A stretch of 64,000 nt of DNA, taken from positions 5,883,001-5,947,000 of the forward strand of contig NZ_OBMJ01000001.1 of the NCBI RefSeq assembly GCF_900199205.1, read 5' to 3'. Below the pieces are notes generated by a model. The model did not search any database and had not been told where the DNA came from. It saw nothing but the letters and a program-made list of their open reading frames with translations. This stretch comes from Streptomyces sp. 1331.2 (lineage in GTDB: Bacteria; Actinomycetota; Actinomycetes; Streptomycetales; Streptomycetaceae). Positions 24,708 through 33,039 of the stretch are shown here, piece by piece; position 1 is the stretch's first letter; the number at the start of each line of letters is the position of its first letter. A program made the position numbers and the translations under genes.

Positions 24708-24750
24708 AGCCCGTCGGAATTCCGGCGGGCCGTCGGAGGGGAGCTTCGCC

Positions 24751-24810
24751 ATGCCCGGAGTCGCCATGCCCGGAGTCGCCGTGTCCGGACTCGCCATGTC
24801 CGGAGTCGTC
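24751..24810 (+). repeat. Four 15-bp repeats, each with a start codon and GGAG
   Basis: Units at 24751, 24766, 24781 and 24796 follow RTGYCCGGASTCGYC. Each begins with ATG or GTG in the same frame, and three of the four carry GGAG; in the ATGCCCGGAGTCGCC unit GGAG stands five bases before the next start codon. The EamA protein could start at any of the four. Confidence 0.85.
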
Positions 24811-25653
24811 TCGGCCGTGCCGGTGGCCGTGCTCGCGTCGGCCGTGCTGCACGCCGTCTGGAACGGGCTGGCGCACCGGATCCCGGACAAGCTGGTCGGC
24901 TTCGCGCTGATCAACCTGACCTACGCCGCGTGCGCCGTCGTCCTGGTGGCGCTCAACCCGCTGCCGGCCGCCGCCTGCTGGCCGTACCTGCTGGCCTCGG
25001 TCGTGGTCGAGGTGACGTCGACGCTCCTGCTGCTGCGCGCCTACCAGCTGGGCGACTTCGGCCAGATGTACCCGATCGCCAGGGGCACCGCGCCGTTGCT
25101 GGTGGCCCTGATATCGGCCGCGCTGCTCGGCCAGCACCTGGGCACGGGCGAGCTGCTGGGGGTGGTGGTGATCTCCGGCGGCCTGATCGGGCTCGCCTTC
25201 GCCCGCGGCTGGCCCGGGCGGGCACAGCTGCCCGCGCTCGGGGCCGCCGCCGGGACGGGCGTGATGATCGCCGGCTACACGGTGCTGGACGGCATCGGCG
25301 TCCGGCACGCCGGGACGGTCGGCGGCTACGTGGCCTGGCTGTTCCTGCTCCAGGGGCCGCTGCTGGCGCTGATCGTGTGGGTCCGGCGCGGCCGGTCGCT
25401 GCTCGCCGGGGCGGGCCGGGCGGTGCCACTGGGGATCGTGGGCGGGGTGCTCTCGCTGACGGCGTACGGCCTGGTGGTGTGGGCGCAGTCCCGGGGGAAC
25501 CTGGCCGCGGTCGCGGCCCTGCGGGAGACCAGCATCGTGATCGCCGCGCTGATCGCCGCCGTGGTGTTCCGCGAGCGCCTCGGCCGGCTGCGGGTGACCG
25601 CGGGGTTCACCGTCCTGGGCGGGATCGCCATCCTGGAGCTCGCCCGGCCGTAG
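24751..25653 (+). CDS. EamA/DMT-family transporter
   Basis: A 300-residue inner-membrane transporter with about ten helices in two EamA repeats (AVLASAVLHAVWNGLAHR at the start, GQMYPIARGTAPLLVALISAALLGQ, AYGLVVWAQSRGNLAAVAALRETSIVIAALIAAVVFRE, VTAGFTVLGGIAILE). The family exports small metabolites or takes up sugars; the divergent RpiR regulator hints at a sugar-related solute. The first 20 residues are four copies of a MPGVA-like unit outside the membrane fold, so the functional start may be ATG 24796. GGAGGGGAG precedes 24751. Confidence 0.9.
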   Translation: MPGVAMPGVAVSGLAMSGVVSAVPVAVLASAVLHAVWNGLAHRIPDKLVGFALINLTYAACAVVLVALNPLPAAACWPYLLASVVVEVTSTLLLLRAYQLGDFGQMYPIARGTAPLLVALISAALLGQHLGTGELLGVVVISGGLIGLAFARGWPGRAQLPALGAAAGTGVMIAGYTVLDGIGVRHAGTVGGYVAWLFLLQGPLLALIVWVRRGRSLLAGAGRAVPLGIVGGVLSLTAYGLVVWAQSRGNLAAVAALRETSIVIAALIAAVVFRERLGRLRVTAGFTVLGGIAILELARP

Positions 25654-25696
25654 GGCGTGTCCTGCGGCCGGGCGGGCGCGGAGGTGGCACCCGGCG

Positions 25697-26449
25697 TCAC
25701 CCGGCGTCGGGCACGAGCACCGTCAGGGAGGTCTCCTGCAGCACGAAGCCCAGCGACTCGTACAGGTGGCGGGCCGGGTTGCCCTCGGACACCGCCAGCC
25801 CCAGGCCGGCCACTCCGCGCGCGGCGGCGTCCGCGACGGCCCGGCGCAGCAGGTCGGCACCGAGGCCGCGGTAGCCGAGCTCGGGGTGCCGGAAGACCTC
25901 GCCGACCCAGGGCTGCGCGTTGCGGTCGGTCAGGATCGCCGCGCCGAGCACGCGGTCCTCGGCGTCCACGGCGAGCACGCTGGACGGCAGGACGGGGCCG
26001 ATGGCCTTTCCGGCGAGCAGCAGCCCGAGCCGTTCCGCGAGCGCCCGGGCGTCGTCGGCGTGGAAGTGGTCGACGTGCCCCGGGCCGAAGGCGGCCCGCC
26101 AGGCCGGGAACAGGTCCTCGGGGGCGCGGTCGCAGGGCACGGCCCGCAGGCCCTCGCGCAGCGGCGCCCCGGCCCAGTCGGCGGGCGGGGGATCGGCGCG
26201 CAGGTCCCGCCGGAAGGTGTGCGCGTGCCGCAGCACCGTCGCGCCGTCCGCCACCAGCCGCTGCCCCAGCTCGGGGGAGCCGGAGACGACCCACCCGGGC
26301 AGCTCGGCCCGGATGTACCCGGCCGCGTCCACCGCCTCGTCCAGCACCTCCAGCAGGTCGGCCCAGGGCCGGCCCTCCCGCTCGCCCGGCAGGTAGCGCA
26401 GCACCGGGGTGCCCTCGCCGTCGTGCCTGACCACCCAGTCCTCGGCCAT
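25697..26449 (-). CDS. GNAT acetyltransferase (two-domain)
   Basis: A 250-residue protein. Residues 1-105 form a less conserved N-terminal half (WADLLEVLDEAVDAAGYIRAELPGWVVSG). The C-terminal half is a GNAT domain with VLAVDAEDRVLGAAILTDR, acetyl-CoA loop HPELGYRGLGADLLRRAVADAAARG and LAVSEGNPARHLYESLGFV. Substrate unknown. ATG 26449. It lies 152 bp downstream of the BNR-repeat gene on the same strand and is convergent with the EamA gene. Confidence 0.85.
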   Translation of the reverse strand: MAEDWVVRHDGEGTPVLRYLPGEREGRPWADLLEVLDEAVDAAGYIRAELPGWVVSGSPELGQRLVADGATVLRHAHTFRRDLRADPPPADWAGAPLREGLRAVPCDRAPEDLFPAWRAAFGPGHVDHFHADDARALAERLGLLLAGKAIGPVLPSSVLAVDAEDRVLGAAILTDRNAQPWVGEVFRHPELGYRGLGADLLRRAVADAAARGVAGLGLAVSEGNPARHLYESLGFVLQETSLTVLVPDAG

Positions 26450-26601
26450 GGCCCACCCCGTCCTGTTCACGAGAGTCGTACGGTCGTTCGTCGGCGGCCC
26501 ATGCTCACCGAGGATCTGCCGTCGGGCAACCGGTTTTGAGGTCCTCCGGACTCCCGGTGGGCCAGGCCACCGTCCGTTCCAGCTGGCAGCCGTCCGGCCC
26601 G

Positions 26602-27696
26602 TCAGGCCACCGTCGCCGCCCGGACGCAGAGCACGTCCGGCAGGTGGGAGAGCAGCAGCGACCAGCTCTCGCCCTCGTCGTGGCTGCCGTACACCTCGCC
26701 GGTCCGGTTGCCGAAGTAGATCCCGGCCGGGTCGGCGTCGTCGGTGCGCAGGGCGTCGCGCAGCACGATGCCGTAGTGGTCCTCGCCGGGCAGGCCGTCG
26801 GCGAGCTGCTGCCAGCTGGTGCCGCCGTCGGTGGTGCGGAAGACCCGGCAGCGGCGGCCGGGCGGGATGCGGTCGTCGGCGCCGCCGAGCGGGAAGAGGT
26901 AGGCGGTGTCGCCCCGGTGCGGGTGGGCGGCGACCGCGAAGCCGAACTCGGCGGGCAGCCCGTCGACGATCGACTGCCAGCTGCCGCCCCAGTCGTCGCT
27001 GCGGTAGACGCCGCCGTGGTTCTGCAGGTAGAGGCGGTCGGGGTGGACCGGGTCCGGGGCGATCTTGTGGACGCACTGGCCGAACTCGGGGTACTGGCTG
27101 TCCGGCGGGAAGAACTCGGCGCGCAGACCGGTGTTGGAGGGCTCCCAGCTGTCGCCGCCGTCCTTGCTGCGGTAGACGCCGCCGCTGGAGACGGCGACCA
27201 GCAGCCGCTGCGGGTCGCGCGGGTCGGTGAGGATGGTGTGCAGGCCCTGGCCGCCGTAGCCGGCGCCCCACTGCGGCCGCTGGGGGTGGTTCCAGAGCGG
27301 TTCGACCAGGGCGAAGGTCTCGCCGCCGTCGGTGGAGCGGAACAGCGCGGCGGGCTCGGTGCCCGCGTAGACGACGCCGGGGGCCTCCGCTCCGGCGGGC
27401 TGCAGCTGCCAGACCCGGGTGAGCGAGGCGCCGGTGGACTCGGGGAAGCGGATGGCGGGCCGCGGCGGCTCGTACCAGCTGGCACCGAGGTCGTCGGAGC
27501 GCCAGACCGAGGGCCCCCAGTGGCTGCTGTCGGCGCCGACCAGCAGTCTGGTGCGGCCGCCCCGGCGGTCGACGGACACGGAGTAGATCGCGTTCATCGG
27601 GAAGTGCGGCCCGCTGAACTCCCACGTCAGCCGGTCGCGGCTGCGGCCGAGAAAGAGGCCCTTCTCGGTTCCGACGGCCAACAGCACCTCGGTCAT
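26602..27696 (-). CDS. BNR/YVTN-repeat beta-propeller protein
   Basis: A 364-residue beta-propeller without a signal peptide. BNR-like S-x-D-x-G-x-T/S-W boxes recur: WRSDDLGASW, FRSTDGGETF, YRSKDGGDSW, YRSDDWGGSW, FRTTDGGTSW and GSHDEGESW. This is the sialidase-like/VPS10-type fold, but no sialidase catalytic Tyr/Glu set can be named, so an enzymatic role is uncertain. It may bind a partner or substrate in the cytosol. ATG 27696 is the last gene before an upstream region with GTTCACC-type repeats. Confidence 0.82.
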   Translation of the reverse strand: MTEVLLAVGTEKGLFLGRSRDRLTWEFSGPHFPMNAIYSVSVDRRGGRTRLLVGADSSHWGPSVWRSDDLGASWYEPPRPAIRFPESTGASLTRVWQLQPAGAEAPGVVYAGTEPAALFRSTDGGETFALVEPLWNHPQRPQWGAGYGGQGLHTILTDPRDPQRLLVAVSSGGVYRSKDGGDSWEPSNTGLRAEFFPPDSQYPEFGQCVHKIAPDPVHPDRLYLQNHGGVYRSDDWGGSWQSIVDGLPAEFGFAVAAHPHRGDTAYLFPLGGADDRIPPGRRCRVFRTTDGGTSWQQLADGLPGEDHYGIVLRDALRTDDADPAGIYFGNRTGEVYGSHDEGESWSLLLSHLPDVLCVRAATVA

Positions 27697-27760
27697 GTCT
27701 CACACCACCTGGTCACGAGTACGGCCCCCCGGGACGGCCCCCGACCGCCAGTGTCCCGCC

Positions 27761-27843
27761 GTTCACCGGTGGTCACATCTCGCCGCGCCGTTCACCCGGG
27801 AGGCCGCGCCGTTCACCCGGGAGGCCGTGCGCTCACCCGGGAG
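27761..27843. repeat. GTTCACC-type repeats (PHO-box-like) upstream of the BNR gene
   Basis: GTTCACCGGTG and GTCACATCTCG stand 11 bp apart at 27761-27782. Then three 20-21-bp units, GCCGCGCCGTTCACCCGGGAG twice and a variant, start at 27782, 27803 and 27824. GTTCACC in 11-bp steps is the known Streptomyces PHO-box pattern, but here the spacing is 29, 21 and 20, so PhoP binding is only a possibility. The rest of the 27697-27908 gap holds no gene. Confidence 0.5.
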
Positions 27844-27908
27844 GCCGTCGGCCCGTCGAGTGGCGTCATCCCGCCGGTCGGGGGGCCGTCATCCGGCAGC
27901 CGGGCCCG

Positions 27909-29351
27909 TCACCCCCGGCAGCCCTCCAGCAGCCGCAGCCACACCTCGCTCATCGTCGGGTAGGCCGGCACCGCGTGCCAGAGCCGGTCGATCGGCACCT
28001 CGCCGACCACCGCGACGGTCGCCGAGTGCAGCAGCTCGGCCACGCCGGGGCCGACCAGGCAGGCGCCGACCAGCACCTGGCGGTCCAGGTCGAAGACCAC
28101 CCGGGCCCGGCCGCGGTAGTCGTCGCCGTACAGCGAGGCCCCGGCGACGGCACCGAGGTCGTGGTCGACGGACGTGACCCGCAGCCCGGCCTCCTCGGCG
28201 GCGGCCAGGGTCAGGCCGACGGCGGCGACTTCCGGTTGCGTGAACACCACCTGCGGCGCGCCCGCCAGGTCGGCAGACGCAGCGTGCGCGCCCCAGCGCG
28301 CGGTGTCCAGCGGGCGCCCCTGGGCGCGGGCGCCGATCGCCGCGCCCGCGATCCGGGCCTGGTACTTGCCCTGGTGGGTGAGCAGCGCCCGGTGGTTGAC
28401 GTCCCCGGCGGCGTAGAGCCACCCGCCGTCCACGCCGAGCACCGTGCAGCTGTCGTCCACGTCCAGCCAGGCGCCCGGCTTCAGCCCGACCTGCTCCAGC
28501 CCGATGTCGGCGGTGCGCGGGGCCCGGCCGGTCGCGTACAGCACCTCGTCGGCGGTCAACCGCTCCCCGTCCCCGAGCGTCAGGGTCACCGGCCCGGAGC
28601 CGTCGGCCCGCTCCACCGCGGTGACCTCGGTGCCGAACCGGACGTCCACCCCGGCGTCCCGCAGGCCCTCGGCGACCAGCTCGCCCGCGAACGGCTCCAT
28701 CCTGGGCAGCAGCCCCCCACCGCGCACCAGCAGCACCACCTCGGAGCCGAGTGCCCGCCAGGCCGCGGCCATCTCCACCCCGACCACCCCGCCGCCGACC
28801 ACCGCCAGCCGTCCGGGGACGGCCGGTGCGCCGGTCGCCTCCCGGTTGGTCCACGGGCGGGCGTCGGCGAGCCCCGACACGTGCCCGGGCAGCACCGGAC
28901 GGCTGCCGGTGCAGACGACGACGGCGTGCCGGGCGGTGAGCACCCGCTCGCTGCCGTCCTCGGCCTCCACCGTCACCGTCCGCTCGCCCGCCAGCCGCCC
29001 ATGGCCGCGGACCAGGTCGATGCCGGTGTCGCGCAGCCACTGCACCTGGCCGTCGTCGCTCCAGTGCGAGGTGAAGGAGTCCCGCCGGGCCAGCACCGCG
29101 GCCGCGTCCAGCCGCCGGTCGCCGACCGCCTCCCGGGAGCCGGCCACCGCCCGGGCGTCGGCCAGCGCGGCCACCGGGCGCAGCAGCGCCTTGCTCGGCA
29201 TGCAGGCCCAGTACGAGCACTCGCCGCCGACCAGCTCGGCCTCCACGACCACCGTGCGCAGCCCTGCGGCGACCGTCCGGTCCGCCACGTTCTCGCCGGT
29301 CGGGCCGGCCCCCAGGACGATGACGTCGTATTCCTCGGCGGTGCTGGTCAT
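27909..29351 (-). CDS. FAD-dependent pyridine nucleotide-disulfide oxidoreductase
   Basis: A 480-residue flavoenzyme of the dihydrolipoamide dehydrogenase/mercuric reductase family. It has FAD motif DVIVLGAGPTGENVADR, the redox pair in GGECSYWACMPSKALLRP (C-x4-C near residues 45-50), the NAD motif LAVVGGGVVGVEMAAAW, the second FAD motif GGWLYAAGDVN and the C-terminal dimer domain with HAVPAYPTMSEVW, which carries the usual His/Glu neighbourhood. Which disulfide or quinone it reduces is not clear. No pyruvate dehydrogenase genes are nearby, so it is not the housekeeping E3. Confidence 0.9.
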   Translation of the reverse strand: MTSTAEEYDVIVLGAGPTGENVADRTVAAGLRTVVVEAELVGGECSYWACMPSKALLRPVAALADARAVAGSREAVGDRRLDAAAVLARRDSFTSHWSDDGQVQWLRDTGIDLVRGHGRLAGERTVTVEAEDGSERVLTARHAVVVCTGSRPVLPGHVSGLADARPWTNREATGAPAVPGRLAVVGGGVVGVEMAAAWRALGSEVVLLVRGGGLLPRMEPFAGELVAEGLRDAGVDVRFGTEVTAVERADGSGPVTLTLGDGERLTADEVLYATGRAPRTADIGLEQVGLKPGAWLDVDDSCTVLGVDGGWLYAAGDVNHRALLTHQGKYQARIAGAAIGARAQGRPLDTARWGAHAASADLAGAPQVVFTQPEVAAVGLTLAAAEEAGLRVTSVDHDLGAVAGASLYGDDYRGRARVVFDLDRQVLVGACLVGPGVAELLHSATVAVVGEVPIDRLWHAVPAYPTMSEVWLRLLEGCRG

Positions 29352-29516
29352 ACACGGTCCTCCGTCGTCTCGATGGGTCGCCCCCGCCCCGTTCGGCGGC
29401 GGGCGGTCCGGTACGGCCGGGTTGCCCGCCCCCGGGCCCGAGGCCCGTTCGGGTGCGGCGTGGGCCCCATCCTGCCGGGCCGGACGCGCCCGCGCGACGG
29501 ACGGACACGCGCGGGT

Positions 29517-30251
29517 TCAGATCACGGCGAACTCCGCGAGCACCGCCGCCGTGTCGGCCGGGCGGGAGAACATCGGCCAGTGCCCGGTGGGCAGTTCGCG
29601 CAGCTCCCAGTTCGGCCCGTCGAGCCCGGCGAACCACGGGTGGCCGGAGGCGATCAGGGCGCGCACCTGGGAGAGCGGGAACGAACAGGACACCAGCGCC
29701 TGCGGCAGGGCGGCCCCGGCGCCGGTCAGGTGCAGCCGGTCCCGGTACGCCCCGGCCGGGTGCGGGGTGACCCGCGCGCCGATCCGGGCCAGCGCGGCCT
29801 CGTCCAGGCCCTCCACGCTGGCGCCGTGGGCGGCGAGGAAGTCCCAGGGCGGCATCGGCAGGCGGCCGTCGACCACCGAGGCGTCGGCAGCCTCGCGGTA
29901 GTCGGGCTGCCAGAGGTCGTACAGCGAACCGCCGTCGACCACCGGGCCGGAGTCCAGGTAGACCACCCGGCGGATCCGCTCCGGCATCCGGTCCGCGATC
30001 CCGCCGGCCGGGGCGCAGGCGCCGCTGTGCGCGACCAGCACCACGTCCCACAGGTCCTCGCGGACCAGCAGGTCGGCCAGGTCGGCGATGTGGTCCTCCA
30101 GGCCGAACTCGCCGCTCTCGCACGCGCGTTCCGCGAGCCCGGGCAGGGTCACGGCGTGCACGGTGTGCCCGGCGGCGCGCAGCGGCGCGGCCACCTCGTC
30201 CCACGCCCAGGCGCCGAGCCAGAACCCGGGGACCAGTACGAACGTGCTCAT
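29517..30251 (-). CDS. Alpha/beta-fold hydrolase
   Basis: A 244-residue alpha/beta hydrolase of the salicylate-esterase-like group. The start FVLVPGFWLGAWAWDEVAAPLRAAGHTVHAVTLPGL holds the oxyanion part, VVLVAHSGACAPAGG carries the nucleophile serine (near residue 76), and the C-terminal ELPTGHWPMFSRP provides the catalytic His. Substrate unknown; an ester or lactone is likely. ATG 30251 follows GGAG. It lies 165 bp upstream of the flavoenzyme on the same strand. Confidence 0.88.
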   Translation of the reverse strand: MSTFVLVPGFWLGAWAWDEVAAPLRAAGHTVHAVTLPGLAERACESGEFGLEDHIADLADLLVREDLWDVVLVAHSGACAPAGGIADRMPERIRRVVYLDSGPVVDGGSLYDLWQPDYREAADASVVDGRLPMPPWDFLAAHGASVEGLDEAALARIGARVTPHPAGAYRDRLHLTGAGAALPQALVSCSFPLSQVRALIASGHPWFAGLDGPNWELRELPTGHWPMFSRPADTAAVLAEFAVI

Positions 30252-30362
30252 GGCGGATCACTCCTCCGTCGGTGGGGCCTTCCGCCGACGACTCTAGGAG
30301 CGGACGCACCTCCGGGCGCGGCCCGAGGAGTACGAGTCCCCGGGCCCCTCGATGCCATCGGC

Positions 30363-30419
30363 GCGTCGCCCGGCTCCGCGCCGGCCCTGCTGCCGCGTCG
30401 CCCGGCTCCGCGCCGGCCC
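30363..30419. repeat. 25-bp direct repeat
   Basis: Two identical 25-bp copies (30363-30387 and 30395-30419), rich in GCGTCGCCCGGCTCCGCGCC, separated by 7 bp, just downstream of the thioredoxin stop. Probably of no coding value; it may act in termination. Confidence 0.7.
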
Positions 30420-30431
30420 GGCGGCGCCGGC

Positions 30432-30821
30432 TCAGGCCTGGCCGTCGGCCGCCTGCTCCGCGGCGACCTTGCGCTTCACCTCGGCCATGTCCAGGCCGCG
30501 GGCCTGGTCGATCAGGTCCTCGAACACCGCCTCCGGCAGCGCACCGGCCTGCGAGAAGACGAGCACGCCCTCACGGATGATCGCCAGCGTCGGGATCGAC
30601 TGGATCCCGAACGCGGAGGCCAGCTCCTGCTGCGCCTCCGTGTCCACCTTGGCGAAGACCAGGTCGGAGTGGCGCTCGGCCGCCTTCTCGTACACCGGGG
30701 CGAACTGCCGGCACGGCCCGCACCACCCGGCCCAGAAGTCGATGAAGACGAAGTCCTTGCCCTCCGGGCCAGGGACGATGTCGTCGAAGTTCTCCTTGGT
30801 CAGCTCGACCGTGCTGCTCAT
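30432..30821 (-). CDS. Thioredoxin
   Basis: A 129-residue cytosolic thioredoxin with the active site FIDFWAGWCGPCRQFAPVYEKAAE (WCGPC near residues 40-44), FAKVDTEAQQELASAFGIQSIPTLAIIREG with the cis-proline, and a 20-residue C-terminal extension (LDMAEVKRKVAAEQAADGQA). It reduces protein disulfides with thioredoxin reductase, whose gene is not in the window. ATG 30821 behind GGAAGGGA. It is divergent from the lipoprotein gene. Confidence 0.95.
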   Translation of the reverse strand: MSSTVELTKENFDDIVPGPEGKDFVFIDFWAGWCGPCRQFAPVYEKAAERHSDLVFAKVDTEAQQELASAFGIQSIPTLAIIREGVLVFSQAGALPEAVFEDLIDQARGLDMAEVKRKVAAEQAADGQA

Positions 30822-30985
30822 CTCGCGGTCCCTTCCTCTCCGGATGCTGCGGTACAGGCCATGTGCCCGCGACAACGGCGCCACCCGGCACCGTATTCCG
30901 GACGCCCTCCGGCGCCATTGAGCAGCCGGCCGGCACTGCCCGTACAGAAGGGTGTCCACTCCGTTCCGGCCGCGGGAGGCACCCC

Positions 30986-31603
30986 ATGCGCAGCAACCCC
31001 CGTACCCGGCGGGCCGCCGTGCTGGCCGCCTCCGGCATCGCCGTGGCCGCCCTGATCGCCGGCTGCGGGTCCTCCGGGGGCGGGTCGTACGGGAGCGGCA
31101 AGGCCGGCGCGCCGAGCACGTCGAGCAGCCCGGGCGCCCCGACGGGCGCCACCCTGCAGGCCGCCACCGACCCCAAGCTGGGCGCGATCGTCACCGACAG
31201 TTCCGGTTTCACGCTCTACCGCTTCGACCAGGACAGGGACAACCCGCCGGAGTCCTCCTGCAACGGCAGCTGCGCCACGATCTGGCCGCCCGAGCACGCC
31301 AACGGCGACGTGACGGTCAAGGGCATCGACAGCAAGCTGGTCGGCACCGTCACCCGCTCCGACGGCACCAAGCAGATCACCCTCAACGGCCGGCCGGTCT
31401 ACCGCTACTCGCAGGACGCCAAGCCCGGCGACACCAAGGGCCAGGGCGTGGCCGGCACCTGGTTCGCGGTGACCCCGAGCGGCGGCAAGGCGGGCACCGG
31501 CACCTCCGCCCCCGGCCCGGCCACCCCCAGCCCCATGAACCCCGGCCCGGCCACCCCGAGCCCTGCCAACCCCAGCCCGATGCCCAGCATCCCGGGCTAC
31601 TGA
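30986..31603 (+). CDS. Lipoprotein with COG4315-type repeats
   Basis: A 205-residue lipoprotein. The signal is AVLAASGIAVAALIAGC, with the lipobox cysteine near residue 27. Residues about 60-165 hold two copies of the secreted repeat of COG4315: LGAIVTDSSGFTLYRFDQDRDNPPESSCNGSCATIWPP and GTVTRSDGTKQITLNGRPVYRYSQDAKPGDTKGQG. The tail has PGPATPSPMNPGPATPSPANPSPMP repeats. Function unknown. It is 49 bp upstream of the sigma factor start and likely shares its operon, as often seen in actinobacteria. ATG 30986 with GGGAGG. Confidence 0.88.
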   Translation: MRSNPRTRRAAVLAASGIAVAALIAGCGSSGGGSYGSGKAGAPSTSSSPGAPTGATLQAATDPKLGAIVTDSSGFTLYRFDQDRDNPPESSCNGSCATIWPPEHANGDVTVKGIDSKLVGTVTRSDGTKQITLNGRPVYRYSQDAKPGDTKGQGVAGTWFAVTPSGGKAGTGTSAPGPATPSPMNPGPATPSPANPSPMPSIPGY

Positions 31604-31652
31604 CCGACCGGGCAGCTGAGCGATGACGACCGCCCTCGACCAGGAGGCCCGG

Positions 31653-32225
31653 GTGCGCAACGATGAAGTGGTGACCGAGGAGCACCCCGTCGGCGGCACG
31701 GCCGGCCACGGCACGGGGGCGTCCGACGAGGAGTTGATGCGCGCCCTCTACCACGAGCACGCCGGACCGCTCTTCGGCTTCGTGCTCCACCTGGTCGCCG
31801 GCGACCGGCAGCGGGCGGAGGACGTCGTCCAGGAGACGCTGGTCCGCGCCTGGCGCAACATCCACCGGCTCGACCCGCAGGCGGCCTCGCTGCGGCCCTG
31901 GCTGGTCACCGTCGCGCGGCGGATCGTGATCGACGGCCACCGAAGCGCCCGGGCCAGACCGCGCGAGGTGGACGCCGCCGCCCTGGAACTGCTGCCCGCC
32001 GAGGACGAACTCGACCGGGCCCTACGGATGATGACCGTCGCGGACGCGCTCGCCGACCTCTCGCCGGCGCACCGCGAGATCATCGTCGAGACCTACCTGA
32101 AGGGCCGCACGACCGCCGAGGCGGCCGCCGAACTCGGCATCCCGGCCGGAACCGTCCGGTCGCGGGTGTTCTACGCACTGCGCTCGCTCAGGCTCGCGCT
32201 GGAGGAACGGGGAGTGACATCGTGA
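31653..32225 (+). CDS. ECF sigma factor
   Basis: An extracytoplasmic-function sigma factor of 190 residues with region 2 (LMRALYHEHAGPLFGFVLHLVAGDRQRAEDVVQETLVRAWRNI, then LRPWLVTVARRIVID) and region 4 (LADLSPAHREIIVETYLKGRTTAEAAAELGIPAGTVRSRVFYALRSLRLAL). The frame is open from ATG 31623, but GTG 31653 has a full AGGAGG five bases upstream and is preferred. Its TGA overlaps the anti-sigma GTG, so the pair is coupled. No extra C-terminal sensing domain. Confidence 0.92.
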   Translation: MRNDEVVTEEHPVGGTAGHGTGASDEELMRALYHEHAGPLFGFVLHLVAGDRQRAEDVVQETLVRAWRNIHRLDPQAASLRPWLVTVARRIVIDGHRSARARPREVDAAALELLPAEDELDRALRMMTVADALADLSPAHREIIVETYLKGRTTAEAAAELGIPAGTVRSRVFYALRSLRLALEERGVTS

Positions 32226-32968
32226 TCAGGCGTCCCGACCCGGTGCCCGGCGGGCCCGACCCCGAAGCGGGCGGGCCGGAGCACGTCGACGTCGGCGCGT
32301 ACGTCCTCGACCTGCTGGAGCCCGTCGAGCGCGCCGCCTTCGAGCGGCACCTGGCCGACTGCCCGCAGTGCGCCGAGCAGGTGGCCGAACTCGGCTTCAT
32401 GGAAGCGCTGTTGGCCGAGTACACGGCCTCCGCCGTGGCTGCCGGACTGGACCCGGCCGGCCCCGCCCCGCAGCCGGAGCCGCAGCTCCTGGGCCGGCTG
32501 GTCGCCGAGATCGGGGCCGTCCGGCGGCGCGGCCGGGTGCGGCGGCTCGCGCTGGCCCTGGCGGCGACCGCGATGATGGCCGCAGGCCCCGCCGTGACGG
32601 CCGCGGTGCTCACCGCCGAAAGCACCCCCGCCGTGGTCGCCGTGGCCGAACAGTTCAGCGCCACCGACCCGACCACCGGCGCGCACGCCACCGTCGGTGT
32701 GGACGGCACCACCTGGGGCAGCCGGATCAGCATGCAACTCGGTGGCGTACACGGCCCGTTGACCTGCAGCCTGGTCGCCGTGGCACACAACGGCGAGCAG
32801 CAGACGGTGAACACCTGGTCCGTCCCGGCGAGCGGTTACGGCGGCCCGAGCGGCGATCTGCGCACCACCGGCGGCGCAGCCCTCCAGCCCGGCGAGATCG
32901 ACCACTTCGACGTGCGCGTCCAGGGCACCGGCGCCCTCCTGGTCGCCGTCCCGGCCCACCACGCATGA
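32222..32968 (+). CDS. Zinc-finger anti-sigma factor
   Basis: A 248-residue membrane anti-sigma factor. The N-terminal zf-HC2 motif H-x3-C-x2-C is in FERHLADCPQCAEQ near residues 42-50. A single transmembrane helix lies at about 105-130 (RLALALAATAMMAAGPAVTAAVL), followed by a secreted domain of about 115 residues (GAHATVGVDGTTWGSRISMQLGG). It should hold the upstream ECF sigma factor until an envelope signal arrives. GTG start within GTGATC, overlapping the sigma stop by 4 bp. Confidence 0.9.
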   Translation: MIRRPDPVPGGPDPEAGGPEHVDVGAYVLDLLEPVERAAFERHLADCPQCAEQVAELGFMEALLAEYTASAVAAGLDPAGPAPQPEPQLLGRLVAEIGAVRRRGRVRRLALALAATAMMAAGPAVTAAVLTAESTPAVVAVAEQFSATDPTTGAHATVGVDGTTWGSRISMQLGGVHGPLTCSLVAVAHNGEQQTVNTWSVPASGYGGPSGDLRTTGGAALQPGEIDHFDVRVQGTGALLVAVPAHHA

Positions 32969-33039
32969 ATCAGTGAGCGGCGGTCGGGTCCGGCACGTAC
33001 GGCTCCGGCGTGCCCGCGTCGGTCATGTGCGCACACTGG

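Noticed and set aside
30363..30419. 25-bp direct repeat taken as an att or recombination site
   Set aside because: No mobile gene flanks it; it lies in a 180-bp gap of simple GC-rich sequence after thioredoxin.
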